DNA from: RPQJ01 sp963793005
GTDB lineage: Bacteria > Pseudomonadota > Gammaproteobacteria > Steroidobacterales > Steroidobacteraceae
Assembly (NCBI GenBank): GCA_963793005.1
Contig: CAWBYP010000002.1
Coordinates: forward strand, 1,984,001 to 2,048,000
Length of the DNA stretch: 64,000 nucleotides
Reading direction: 5' to 3'
Shown: positions 18,100-30,224 of the stretch, one piece after another
Layout of the letters: each line of letters opens with the position of its first letter
Numbering within the stretch: the first letter of the stretch is position 1
Program-made: the position numbers and the translations under genes
Notes under the pieces: model-generated
Seen by the model: only the letters and a program-made list of their open reading frames with translations
What the model was told of the DNA's origin: nothing
Database searches by the model: none

Positions 18100-19971
18100 T
18101 CAGCGGTAGCCGCGCGCCTGCAGCGAGAACAGGTTGGCGTAATGGCCATTCAGCCGCATCAGTTCCTCGTGGCTGCCGCTTTCGAGCACCTGGCCTCCCT
18201 GGATCACCAGGATCTGGTCCGCCATGCGCACCGTCGAGAACCGGTGCGAGATCAGGATCACCATCCGTTCGCTTGCGAGTGCCCGGAACTGCTCGAAGAT
18301 CGCGGCCTCGGCGCGCGCGTCCATCGCCGCCGTCGGCTCATCGAGCACCAGGATGTCGGCGCCCTCGCGCATGAAGGCTCGGGCCAGCGCGATCTTCTGC
18401 CACTGGCCGCCCGAGAGCTCGCGCCCGTCCTTGAACCACTTGCCGAGCTGCGTATCGAAACCCTGCGGCAAATCATCGACGAAGGACGTCGCGGCCGCGA
18501 GATCACCGGCGTGGCGCCAGCGCGCTGCGTCCTCGAAGTGTTCTACGTCGCCGGCGCCGATGTTCTCGCCGACCGTGAGCTGGTAGCGGGCGAAATCCTG
18601 GAAAATCACCCCGACGCGTCGGCGCAGCGCAGTCGGGTTCCACTCGGTGAGATCAAGTCCATCGAGCATGATGCGACCCGACGTCGGCCTGTACAGGCGC
18701 GTGAGCAGCTTGATGATCGTGGTCTTGCCTGAACCGTTCTCGCCCACGAGCGCCAGGCTCCGCCCCGGCCGGAGATGCAGCGACACGTTGCGGACGGCGG
18801 GCTCGGTGGCGTCCGGATAGGTAAAGCTCACGTCTTCGAAGCGCACACCGTCGCCCGGATCCGGGCCCTGGGTCGCGTGACCGGTGGGCGTCTCCACCGG
18901 CGTATCGAGGTACTCATACAGCGTCGAGAGATAGAGGTTGTCCTCGTACATGCCGCCGATGGCGGCCAGCGCCGTCGACACGGCTGCCTGGCCCTGCCGG
19001 AAGAGCAGCACGTACATCGTCATCTCGCCGAGCGTGATGCGGCCGCTGACGGCGCTGACCGCGACCCAGGCGTAGGCGCAGTAGAAAGCCGCCGTCGCGA
19101 TCAGACCGAGGAAGAAGCCCCAGGTGTCGCGCCGGATCGTGAGTGCGCGGTCCTCGGCGAACACTTTCTTGAAAATCGCGCGGTAGCGGTCGAGCAGCAT
19201 CGGCCCCAGGCCGAAGAGCTTCACTTCCTTGGCGTGATCTTCCCGTGCGATCACCGTCTCGAGGTAGATCTGCATGCGCGTCTCGGGCGAGCGCCAGCGG
19301 AACAGCCGGAACGCGTCCCCCGAGAACTTGCCTTCCGCCACAAACGACGGCAGGCCCGCGAGCAGCAGCACGGCAACGGCCCATGGCGAGAACTGCGCGA
19401 GAAGCGTGCCGAAGCTCAACAGCGCAATAGCGTTCTGCACCAGGCCGAAGCTGCGCATCACCAGCGACAGCGGTCGGCTCGACGCTTCGCGGCGGGCTCG
19501 CGTCAGCTTGTCGTAGAACTCTGAATCCTCGAAGTGCCGCAGCTCCAGCGTCAGCGCCTTCTCGAGGATCATCTCGTTGACGCGCTGTCCGAGTTGCGCT
19601 CGCAGCAGCGACTGGCAGGTCGACACGCCACGCTGCACGGCCGCGAGCGCGGCAACCAGTACCGCCTCCAGCGCGACCCATGCCAGTACGTCCGGGACTC
19701 CCGCGGCCGCAGCGCCGGCCTGCGCGGCAATCGCGGCAACCACGGCATCGACGATTCGCGCACCAACCCACGCGACGCCGGCCGGCAGCACGCCGCCTGC
19801 AAGGGTCAGCAGTGCCAGTGCAATGGTCAGCGGTCGGCTGGTCTCCCATACGAGCGTGAGCGCGTGTCGTGTGTAGCGGAACACATCGGGAAAAGCGCGC
19901 AGCGTCGCCTGTGCGCCGGCGCCATATGTGTCCGCTGCCGGACCGGTATGAACCTTGCGGCCTGCGACCAT
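18100..19971 (-). CDS. ABC exporter half-transporter (second of a pair)
   Basis: This 623-residue fused permease-ATPase has six membrane helices in residues about 45-320, then a nucleotide-binding domain with Walker A GENGSGKTT, signature LSGGQWQKIALARAF, Walker B ILVLDEPTAAMD and the switch His in LISHRFST. It begins 3 nt after the stop of another half-transporter on the same strand, so the two probably form a heterodimer. The Ala in place of the usual Ser in the D-loop (TAAMD) is common. The substrate cannot be read from sequence; lipid or drug export is typical of the family. Confidence 0.88.
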   Translation of the reverse strand: MVAGRKVHTGPAADTYGAGAQATLRAFPDVFRYTRHALTLVWETSRPLTIALALLTLAGGVLPAGVAWVGARIVDAVVAAIAAQAGAAAAGVPDVLAWVALEAVLVAALAAVQRGVSTCQSLLRAQLGQRVNEMILEKALTLELRHFEDSEFYDKLTRARREASSRPLSLVMRSFGLVQNAIALLSFGTLLAQFSPWAVAVLLLAGLPSFVAEGKFSGDAFRLFRWRSPETRMQIYLETVIAREDHAKEVKLFGLGPMLLDRYRAIFKKVFAEDRALTIRRDTWGFFLGLIATAAFYCAYAWVAVSAVSGRITLGEMTMYVLLFRQGQAAVSTALAAIGGMYEDNLYLSTLYEYLDTPVETPTGHATQGPDPGDGVRFEDVSFTYPDATEPAVRNVSLHLRPGRSLALVGENGSGKTTIIKLLTRLYRPTSGRIMLDGLDLTEWNPTALRRRVGVIFQDFARYQLTVGENIGAGDVEHFEDAARWRHAGDLAAATSFVDDLPQGFDTQLGKWFKDGRELSGGQWQKIALARAFMREGADILVLDEPTAAMDARAEAAIFEQFRALASERMVILISHRFSTVRMADQILVIQGGQVLESGSHEELMRLNGHYANLFSLQARGYR

Positions 19972-19974
19972 GGT

Positions 19975-21849
19975 CTAGCCCGAAACCGCGCGGGCGATTC
20001 TGCCGCCGTCTGCTTCGTAGTCGGTCTCGTCGCCGAGGAACCCGCCACTCTGGTGTGCCCACAGTCGCGCGTATACGCCGCCGAGCGCCAGCAGCGAGTG
20101 GTGGTCGCCTTCCTCCACGATCCGGCCCTGGTCCATGACCACCAGGCGGTCCATCGCGGCGATGGTCGAGAGCCGGTGCGCGATCGCAACCACCGTCTTG
20201 CCTTCCATCAGGCGGTACAGGCTCTGCTGGATCACCGATTCGACTTCGCTGTCGAGCGCGCTGGTGGCTTCGTCCAGGATCAGGATCGGCGCGTCCTTCA
20301 GCATCACGCGCGCGATCGCGACGCGCTGTCGCTGGCCACCCGAGAGCTTCACACCGCGCTCGCCAACATGCGCGTCGTAGCCCTGGCGCCCCCTCGCGTC
20401 CGCCAGTCCCTGGATGAACTCGTGCGCTTCAGCACGTTCGGCGGCGGCGATCGTCTGTGCGTCGTCCACGTCGGGCCGGCCGTAGACGATGTTGTCACGC
20501 ACCGAGCGATGCAGCAGCGAGGTGTCCTGGGTGACCATGCCGATCTGCCCGCGCAGGCTGTCCTGGCGCACGCCGGCGATGTCCTGCCCGTCGACCAGGA
20601 TGCGGCCGCCCTCGACGTCGTAGAAGCGCAGCAGCAGGTTGACGATGGTGCTCTTGCCCGCACCGGAGCGGCCGACCAGGCCGATCTTCTCGCCGGGGCG
20701 GATGTGCAGCGAGAAGTCGTCGATCACGCTGCGTGCGCCGCCATAGTGGAACTGCACGTGCTCGAAGCGGATTTCTCCTCGCTGCACTTCCAGCGTCGTT
20801 GCGCCGGGGCGATCCACGACGGCGTGGCGGCGCGAAAGCGTGGCCATGCCGTCCTGGACCGTGCCTATGTTCTCGAACAGGCTCGCGAGTTCCCACATGA
20901 TCCAGTGCGAGATCCCATTGAGCCGAAGCGACATGGCAGTGGCCGCAGCCAGCGCGCCGACGCCGACCTGGCCCCTGGTCCACAGCCACAAGGCTACGCC
21001 CGTGGTCGAGGCGACCAGCATCATGCTGAGCACCTGGTTCGTGATCTCGAACGCGCTGACCAGCCGCATCTGCGCGTAGGCGGTCCTCATGAATTCCTGC
21101 ATCGCGGAGCGCGCGTAGCCGGCTTCGCGGTTCGCATGTGAGAAAAGCTTCACGGTGGCGATGTTCGTGTAGGCGTCCGTCACCCGTCCGGTCATCAGCG
21201 AGCGGGCGTCCGCCTGTGCAGCGCCCACCCGGCCGAGCCGCGGCACGAAGTACGCGAGGGCAACGCCATAGGCAGCCGCCCAGCCGAGGAATGGCAGCAG
21301 CAGCCACAGGTCGAAGTGACCGACCACGGAGACCATGGTCACGAAGTAGATGATCGTGAACACCAGGATATCGGCAACCGTGAACCATGTGTCGCGCACC
21401 GCGAGCGCCGTCTGCATTACCTTCGCGGCAATGCGTCCGGCGAACTCGTCCTGGTAGAAACTCATGCTCTGGCCGAGCAGCAGGCGATGGAAGTTCCAGC
21501 GCAGGCGCATCGGGAAGTTCGCCGCCAGCGTCTGGTGCTTCAGGATCGTCTGCAGCGCGACCAGCACGACGCTGCCGGCGAGTACCGATGCAAGCAGCAT
21601 CAGAGTGCCGCGTTCCTGGATCCAGAGTTGAGATGGGGCCACGTTCGCGAGCCAGTCGACGATGCGGCCCATCATCGCGAACAGCAGCGCCTCGAACGCG
21701 CCGATCACGGCCGTGCACGCGGTCATCGCGAATATGAACGGCCGCATGCCCTTCGAGCAGGCCCACAGGAAGCCAAAGAAGCCCGCAGGCGGCGTCTCGG
21801 GAGCTGCGTCCGGGTAGGGCGTGACGAGGTTTTCGAACCAGCGGAGCAA
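19975..21849 (-). CDS. ABC exporter half-transporter (first of a pair)
   Basis: This 624-residue fused permease-ATPase has six helices in the N-terminal half and a nucleotide-binding domain with Walker A GRSGAGKST, signature LSGGQRQRVAIAR, Walker B ILILDEATSALD and switch His AIAHRLST. Because both halves keep full consensus motifs, both sites could be catalytic. The start is TTG (21849), only 7 nt after the cysB stop, so cotranscription with cysB is plausible. Together with the next gene it forms a probable exporter. Confidence 0.88.
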   Translation of the reverse strand: MLRWFENLVTPYPDAAPETPPAGFFGFLWACSKGMRPFIFAMTACTAVIGAFEALLFAMMGRIVDWLANVAPSQLWIQERGTLMLLASVLAGSVVLVALQTILKHQTLAANFPMRLRWNFHRLLLGQSMSFYQDEFAGRIAAKVMQTALAVRDTWFTVADILVFTIIYFVTMVSVVGHFDLWLLLPFLGWAAAYGVALAYFVPRLGRVGAAQADARSLMTGRVTDAYTNIATVKLFSHANREAGYARSAMQEFMRTAYAQMRLVSAFEITNQVLSMMLVASTTGVALWLWTRGQVGVGALAAATAMSLRLNGISHWIMWELASLFENIGTVQDGMATLSRRHAVVDRPGATTLEVQRGEIRFEHVQFHYGGARSVIDDFSLHIRPGEKIGLVGRSGAGKSTIVNLLLRFYDVEGGRILVDGQDIAGVRQDSLRGQIGMVTQDTSLLHRSVRDNIVYGRPDVDDAQTIAAAERAEAHEFIQGLADARGRQGYDAHVGERGVKLSGGQRQRVAIARVMLKDAPILILDEATSALDSEVESVIQQSLYRLMEGKTVVAIAHRLSTIAAMDRLVVMDQGRIVEEGDHHSLLALGGVYARLWAHQSGGFLGDETDYEADGGRIARAVSG

Positions 21850-21856
21850 GGGCGTA

Positions 21857-22831
21857 TTACCGTAGTGGCAACTCGAGCCCGGCCGTCAATTCCTCGACAT
21901 CTACTTGCGTGGCCGCGTTGGATGCCCGCTCGATCACCCGCCGCGTCAGGTGCGGCGCGAACAGCTGCATGAAGTCGAGCTGGTACTTGCGCAGCAGTCC
22001 GCCGCGGCGGAAGCCTATCCACGTGACGTGGGCAGGGAACAGGTGCGAGGTGTCGATCTGCACCAGGTCGTCATCGTCCTTCGGGTCGATCGCCATGCTC
22101 GCGACGATGCCGATGCCGAGCCCGAGGCGCACGTAGGTCTTGATCACGTCGGCGTCATGCGCGGTGAGCACCACGTTCGGCACCAGCCCCTCTTTCGCAA
22201 AGATGTCGTGCAGCGACGAGGGTCCGCTGAAGCTGAAGACGTAAGTGATGATCGGGTGCGCGGCGAGCTGCTTCAGCGTCGGCTTCGCGACCTTCGCCAG
22301 CGGGTGGCCCTTCGGCACGACGACGTGGCGGTGCCAGCGATAGCAGGGCAGCAGCGCGTATCCCTCGAACAGCGACTGCGAGCCCGTGGCGATCGAGAAA
22401 TCGATGCGGTCGAGTGCGGCCAGTTCGCTGATCTGTTCGGAGGTTCCCTGGTGAAGGTGCAGCCGGACCTCCGGGTAGCGCTCCCGGAAGGTCTTGATGA
22501 TGCCCGGCAGCACGTAACGCGCCTGCGTGTGCGTGGTGGCGATCGACAGCGAGCCACGGGCCTCGTCCTTGAACTCGTCCGAGAGTCGCTTGATGTTCTG
22601 CACTTCGCGCAGGATGCGCACCGCGCGATCCACCACTTTCTGGCCCGCCGGCGTTATGCGCGACAGGTTGCGGCCGTCGCGGACGAAGATCTGGAACCCG
22701 AGTTCTTCCTCGAGCAGCTTGATCTGCTTGGATACGCCGGGCTGGGAGGTGTGCAGCTTCTCAGCCGCGGCCGTGATGTTGAGGCCCGACTGTGCCACCG
22801 CCGCGAGGTACCTGAGTTGATGCAGTTTCAT
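21857..22831 (-). CDS. cysB: LysR-family regulator CysB
   Basis: This 324-residue protein is full length for CysB, the activator of sulfate assimilation that responds to N-acetylserine and thiosulfate or sulfide. It begins MKLHQLRYLAAVAQSGLNIT, with the helix-turn-helix SQPGVSKQIKLLEEELG, both diagnostic of the CysB/Cbl group. The ligand-binding part has TTHTQARYVLP and YVFSFSGPSS. Cbl is an alternative name, but CysB is the default where one copy is seen. It is divergent from comM. Confidence 0.93.
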   Translation of the reverse strand: MKLHQLRYLAAVAQSGLNITAAAEKLHTSQPGVSKQIKLLEEELGFQIFVRDGRNLSRITPAGQKVVDRAVRILREVQNIKRLSDEFKDEARGSLSIATTHTQARYVLPGIIKTFRERYPEVRLHLHQGTSEQISELAALDRIDFSIATGSQSLFEGYALLPCYRWHRHVVVPKGHPLAKVAKPTLKQLAAHPIITYVFSFSGPSSLHDIFAKEGLVPNVVLTAHDADVIKTYVRLGLGIGIVASMAIDPKDDDDLVQIDTSHLFPAHVTWIGFRRGGLLRKYQLDFMQLFAPHLTRRVIERASNAATQVDVEELTAGLELPLR

Positions 22832-22966
22832 GCCCGCATTCTAGCGAATGCGATTGCGGCCAATCCGGCTCGATTCGGGCGTTGACGCAACCGGGCCCGT
22901 GGACCGCATGCTGTCGGCCCACGTCCACCCGAACCGGTCGTGAGCCCGCCAAGAAAGGATCCTGCG

Positions 22967-24499
22967 TTGACCCTCGCCACTGTCCTGAGCCGTACCCAGC
23001 AGGGACTCGACGCGCCGCTGGTGCGCGTCGAGGTCCACGTTGGAGGCGGCCTGCCGGCCTTTTCGATAGTCGGCCTGCCCGAGACGGCCGTGAAAGAGAG
23101 CAAGGATCGCGTTCGCGCGGCACTGGCGAACTGCGGTTTCGAGCTGCCGGCCGGCCATATCACCGTCAACCTCGCGCCCGCGGACCTGCCGAAGGAGGGT
23201 GGCCGATTCGACCTGCCGATCGCGGTCGGGATACTGGTCGCTTCCGCCCAGCTGCCGGCAGCGCCGTTCACGGGCTGCGAGCTGTATGGCGAGCTGTCGC
23301 TGGGCGGCGACCTGCACGCCATTCGCGGCGCACTGCCAACCGCACTGCAGGGCACCAGGGCCGGCCACGCGCTGATGCTGCCGGCCGGCAACCTGGCCGA
23401 GGCGAGCCTGGTGCAGGGCGGACGGATCCATGGCGCAGCGCACCTGCTCGAGGTATGCCGTCACGCCCGCGGCATCGAGCCATTGAAGCTCGCGACCAGG
23501 CCAGCGGCGATTCCGGCGCCGCCTGGCGGTGCGGACCTGGCCCAGGTTCGAGGCCAGGCCGGCGCAAGGCGCGCACTCGAGATCGCGGCGGCCGGTGAGC
23601 ACAGCCTGCTGTTCATGGGTCCACCGGGATCTGGCAAGAGCATGCTGGCTCAGCGCCTGCCCGGGATACTGCCGCTGATGACGGAGAACGAGGCGCTCGA
23701 GACCGCCGCGGTCCGCTCGCTCGCGACCACGATGTTTCGTCTCGAGGAGTGGCGGCGGCGGCCTTTCCGCAGCCCGCATCACACTGCGTCCGCCATTGCA
23801 CTGGTCGGCGGTGGTTCGCGTCCGCGACCGGGTGAGATCTCGCTGGCCCACAATGGCGTGTTGTTCCTGGACGAACTTCCCGAGTTCGACCGGCGTGTGC
23901 TCGAGGTGCTGCGAGAGCCGCTCGAGTCCGGGCAGGTCTCGATCTCGCGCGCCGCGCGGCAGGCGCGCTTCCCGGCGCGCTTCCAGCTGGTTGCCGCAAT
24001 GAACCCCTGTCCCTGCGGGCACCTGGGCGATCCGGCGACCATTTGTCGCTGCGCACCGGAGCGGATCGAGGCCTATCGCGCCCGGATCTCGGGTCCGCTG
24101 CTCGATCGCATCGACCTGCACGTCGAAGTGCCGCGAGTCAGCGCCGAGGCGATCTCGTCGAGGCAGCCCGCGGAAGCATCGGCTGTCGTCGCGTCGCGTG
24201 TGGCCGCCGCGCGTGACCGGCAGCTCGAGCGCCAGCGCAGGTCGAACGCGCGACTCGAAGCCGTGGGCGATCCAGGGGTGTTCAGGGCGAGCCCGGAAGC
24301 ACTCGACCTGCTCGACCGGGCGATGCGCACGTTTGCCTTGTCGGCGCGCGCCTACCACCGCGTGCTCAGGGTCGCGCGCACCATCGCCGACCTCGCGAAC
24401 AGCGACCCGGTGAGTGCCGGGCACGTCGCAGAGGCTGTTGCGCTCCGGCAGCTCGATCGACGCAGCGGTACCGCGCCGCCTGCGCCCATTTCGGCCTGA
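22967..24499 (+). CDS. comM: ComM/YifB AAA+ ATPase (Mg-chelatase-like)
   Basis: This 510-residue hexameric helicase promotes branch migration during natural transformation in ComM-studied species. The N-terminal YifB domain (VEVHVGGGLPAFSIVGLPE) is followed by an AAA+ core with Walker A GPPGSGKS, Walker B VLFLDELPEF, the segment AMNPCPCG and a C-terminal Mg-chelatase helical domain. The TTG at 22967 is preferred because AAAGGA lies at 22954-22959, 7 nt upstream, and it gives the usual short N-terminus; an in-frame GTG at 22940 would add nine residues. It is divergent from cysB. Confidence 0.94.
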   Translation: MTLATVLSRTQQGLDAPLVRVEVHVGGGLPAFSIVGLPETAVKESKDRVRAALANCGFELPAGHITVNLAPADLPKEGGRFDLPIAVGILVASAQLPAAPFTGCELYGELSLGGDLHAIRGALPTALQGTRAGHALMLPAGNLAEASLVQGGRIHGAAHLLEVCRHARGIEPLKLATRPAAIPAPPGGADLAQVRGQAGARRALEIAAAGEHSLLFMGPPGSGKSMLAQRLPGILPLMTENEALETAAVRSLATTMFRLEEWRRRPFRSPHHTASAIALVGGGSRPRPGEISLAHNGVLFLDELPEFDRRVLEVLREPLESGQVSISRAARQARFPARFQLVAAMNPCPCGHLGDPATICRCAPERIEAYRARISGPLLDRIDLHVEVPRVSAEAISSRQPAEASAVVASRVAAARDRQLERQRRSNARLEAVGDPGVFRASPEALDLLDRAMRTFALSARAYHRVLRVARTIADLANSDPVSAGHVAEAVALRQLDRRSGTAPPAPISA

Positions 24500-24817
24500 T
24501 CGCGACGGAATTTGCGGGTGACGGGCAGCGCACGGACGAGCTTCAATGCTCGAGCGGAAGCCCGCGGCGTGGAAGGGGGCCAGGGACGGCAGCGGGCTGG
24601 TGCCGGATCGCAGGGACGCGACCAGGCACGGGGTACAGGCGCGGGAACGGCGCTCGCGCCTGGACGCCTGCCCGCGGCGCGGGCTTCCGCAACCCTACAA
24701 AAGGCCGCGCGAGCCAATTTTCCCGCTACACTCGGCCGAACAGGCCGGAGAATCAAGAAACCGCATGAGCACGATGTCGATCAGGTTCGACTCGAGGGCA
24801 GCGTCGTGACCGTCGCG
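24500..24817 (+). other. Structured leader region before the SIR2/TIR gene
   Basis: No confident gene lies in these 318 bases. They contain an inverted repeat of GCGGAAGCCCGCG (24554-24566) with its complement at 24678-24690, and a compact hairpin GCCCGCG..CGCGGGC near 24670-24684. A 15-codon frame from ATG 24765 ends in a TGA at 24807-24809 that overlaps a GTG (24806) in the frame of the next gene. This could be a comM terminator plus promoter and leader of the following pair. Readthrough from comM is also possible. Confidence 0.45.
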
Positions 24818-26184
24818 ATGCCGGTCGTCGACGACTTCGACGAGGATGCCTGGGACGATCTCCTCAATTACATCGAGGAGCGCCGGGTCGTACCGATCAT
24901 CGGCCCCGACCTGCTGCGCGTGCAGACCGACCACGGACTGCGGCCACTCTATGAGTGGCTCGCCGAGAAGCTGGCCGCGCGGCTATCGGTCGATCCCTCG
25001 GTCCTGCCCCAGCCGCTCACGCTGAACGACGTGGTCTGCGCGTATCTCGGCCAGCGCGGACGGCGCGAGGAAGCGTACACGCGCCTGCGCTCGATCATGC
25101 GCGAAGTCGATTTCGAGCCGCCACTTGCGTTGCGGCAGCTCGCGCAGATCACCGACTTCGACCTGTACATCACGACGACCTTCGATCCGCTGCTCGAGAA
25201 GGCGGTGAACCTCGAGCGCTATGCCGGCCAGCCGACGGCTGACGTGATCGCCTACGCGCCGAACCGCGTGGCCGACCTGCCCACCGAACGGGACCAGCTG
25301 CAGCGTGCGGTCGTGTACCACCTGCTCGGCCGGCTCTCCGCGTCGCCCACCTACGTCGTATCCGACGAGGACATGCTCGAGTTCATCTGCGCGCTGCAGT
25401 CCGAGCACCTGACGCCCGAGAAGCTGTTCCACGAGCTCGAGCACAACCACCTGCTGCTGATCGGCAGCGATTTCTCGAACTGGCTGGCGCGATTGTTCCT
25501 GCGCATGGCCAAGCGCAAGCGGCTCTCGGACCCGCGCGATGTCGGCGAGGTGCTGGCCGACGATCACACGATGAAGGACAGCCGGCTGGTCGCATTCCTG
25601 CAGCAGGTGAGTGTGCGCACGCGCGTGTACGGCGGCGCGGAGGCATTTGTCGCCGAGCTGCATGCCCGCTGGACGAAGCGGCAGGGCGGTTCGACCGCCT
25701 CGAGCAGTGCCGGTACAGCGCCGCAGCGTTTCCTGCCGCCCTCGCGCGAGATGCCCGAACACGCGATCTTCATCAGCTATGCGCGCGAGGACCTGCCTGC
25801 GGTGCAAAGGTTGAAGGCGGCCATGGACGCCGCTGGCCTCACGACCTGGTTCGACCTGGACCGCCTCGAGGGCGGCGATGACTACGACCGCAAGATCCGC
25901 GCCAACATTGCACGCTGCAGTTTTTTCGTGCCGGTCATCTCGGCCACGACGCAGCGCCGCCACGAGGCCTACTTCCGCCGCGAGTGGAGCTACGCCGTGG
26001 ATCGCTCGCTCAGCATCGCCGAGGGTGGCGTGTTCATCCTGCCGGTCTGCATCGACGATACGCCCGAGGCTTCCGCGCTGGTGCCGGAAAAGTTCCGCGC
26101 GCTGCACATCACGCGGATCCCCGACGGCGAGCCGACGCCCGAGTTCTTGAGGCGGCTCAAGGATCTCTTCAGCGGGCGTCGCGC

Positions 26185-26188
<4 letters not shown>
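24818..26188 (+). CDS. SIR2-like/TIR two-domain protein (candidate NAD-linked effector)
   Basis: This 456-residue protein joins an N-terminal SIR2-like domain (about 15-290) to a C-terminal TIR domain (about 313-440). The SIR2-like part shows RRVVPIIGPDLL (nucleotide-loop position), ITTTFDPLLE and VYHLLGRLSASP. Where active SIR2 NADases have TTNYD and LHG, this protein has TTTFD and LLG, so the catalytic Asn and His appear lost. The TIR part begins HAIFISYAREDLP and has TWFDLDRLEGG; Glu351 aligns with the catalytic Glu of NAD-cleaving TIR domains such as SARM1. A polar linker (GGSTASSSAGTAPQR) separates the domains. Its stop overlaps the next gene's ATG (ATGA), so the two are translationally coupled. 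The start is uncertain: ATG 24818 or GTG 24806. Confidence 0.87.
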
Positions 26189-29388
<3,200 letters not shown>

Positions 29389-29429
29389 AGAGCCTGGACA
29401 CGGATCGGCGCACCTCACCGGAGTTTTCG

Positions 29430-30128
29430 ATGAGCAGAAAGAGCAAGCGAAACAGTCCCGCCGTGGAAGCACAGCCGCCCGGAAAGGGTTGGGCCCGTCG
29501 AAGCGCCATCCTGTACGCATTCGCCGTGGCGCTGTTGCTGGCGGTGCTGTTGGGTAGCCTGCTGTACAAGCGTGGCGATTCCTCGTCGGGAAGCGGCAGC
29601 CAGGAGGCCGCGCTGGCGAGCCTGCAGGCGCCGACGCTCGGTGATGCGGGCGCCAAGGTGCACATCGTCGAGTTCATGGATCCGGCTTGCGAGACCTGTG
29701 CAATGTTCTTCCCGCTGGTGAAGCGGGTGATGGCGGAAAATCCAGGGCAGATTCGCCTGTCGGTCCGCCAGGTGGCGTTCCACAATGGCTCCGACTACGT
29801 GGTCCGGCTGCTCGAGGCGAGCCGCAAGCAGGACAAGTACTGGCAGACACTGGAAGCACTGCTCGCGACCCAGGCGCAGTGGGCGCCGAATCACACCGTC
29901 GAGCCGGAGCTGGTCAAGGTGGTGATCGACGGACTGGGTCTCAACATGGGCCAACTAATGGCCGACATGAACTCGCCGGAAGTTGCAGAGCGCGTGCAGC
30001 AGGATGCCCGCGATGCGATCACGATGAAGGTGACCGCGACGCCCGAATACTTCGTCAATGGCCGTCCATTGCCGAGCTTCGGCACGCAACAGCTGCTTAC
30101 GCTGATCAACGAGGAACTGCAGCGCTAG
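29430..30128 (+). CDS. Membrane-anchored DsbA-family thioredoxin-fold protein
   Basis: This 232-residue protein has an N-terminal anchor helix (about 26-46, ILYAFAVALLLAVLLGSLLY) and a periplasmic thioredoxin fold with the redox motif CETC in FMDPACETCAMFF. The cis-Pro loop is in TATPEYFVNGRPL. This suits a thiol oxidoreductase or disulfide isomerase of the DsbA/DsbG type. It starts 41 nt after the nSTAND1 gene on the same strand, with GGAG upstream of ATG 29430, so it may share its transcript. Whether it belongs functionally to the pair is unknown. Its stop lies inside a 9-bp tandem repeat. Confidence 0.85.
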   Translation: MSRKSKRNSPAVEAQPPGKGWARRSAILYAFAVALLLAVLLGSLLYKRGDSSSGSGSQEAALASLQAPTLGDAGAKVHIVEFMDPACETCAMFFPLVKRVMAENPGQIRLSVRQVAFHNGSDYVVRLLEASRKQDKYWQTLEALLATQAQWAPNHTVEPELVKVVIDGLGLNMGQLMADMNSPEVAERVQQDARDAITMKVTATPEYFVNGRPLPSFGTQQLLTLINEELQR

Positions 30129-30224
30129 GAGCGCTAGGAGCGCTAGGGGACATTCTCCTTTTTCGGTTCGCCGAAAAAGGAGAATGTCCCCTCCCAGGTG
30201 CCCGAAAACTCGGAATGTCCCCTC
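30119..30224. repeat. Tandem repeat plus palindromic repeat, family A copy 3
   Basis: AGCGCTAGG is repeated three times (30120-30146). Next AGGGGACATTCTCCTTTTTCGG (30145-30166) pairs perfectly over 22 bp with 30171-30192 around a TTCG tetraloop. A truncated third arm (GGAATGTCCCCTC) sits at 30212-30224, directly at the stop of the SPOR gene. The structure separates convergent genes and could terminate transcription both ways. Confidence 0.93.
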
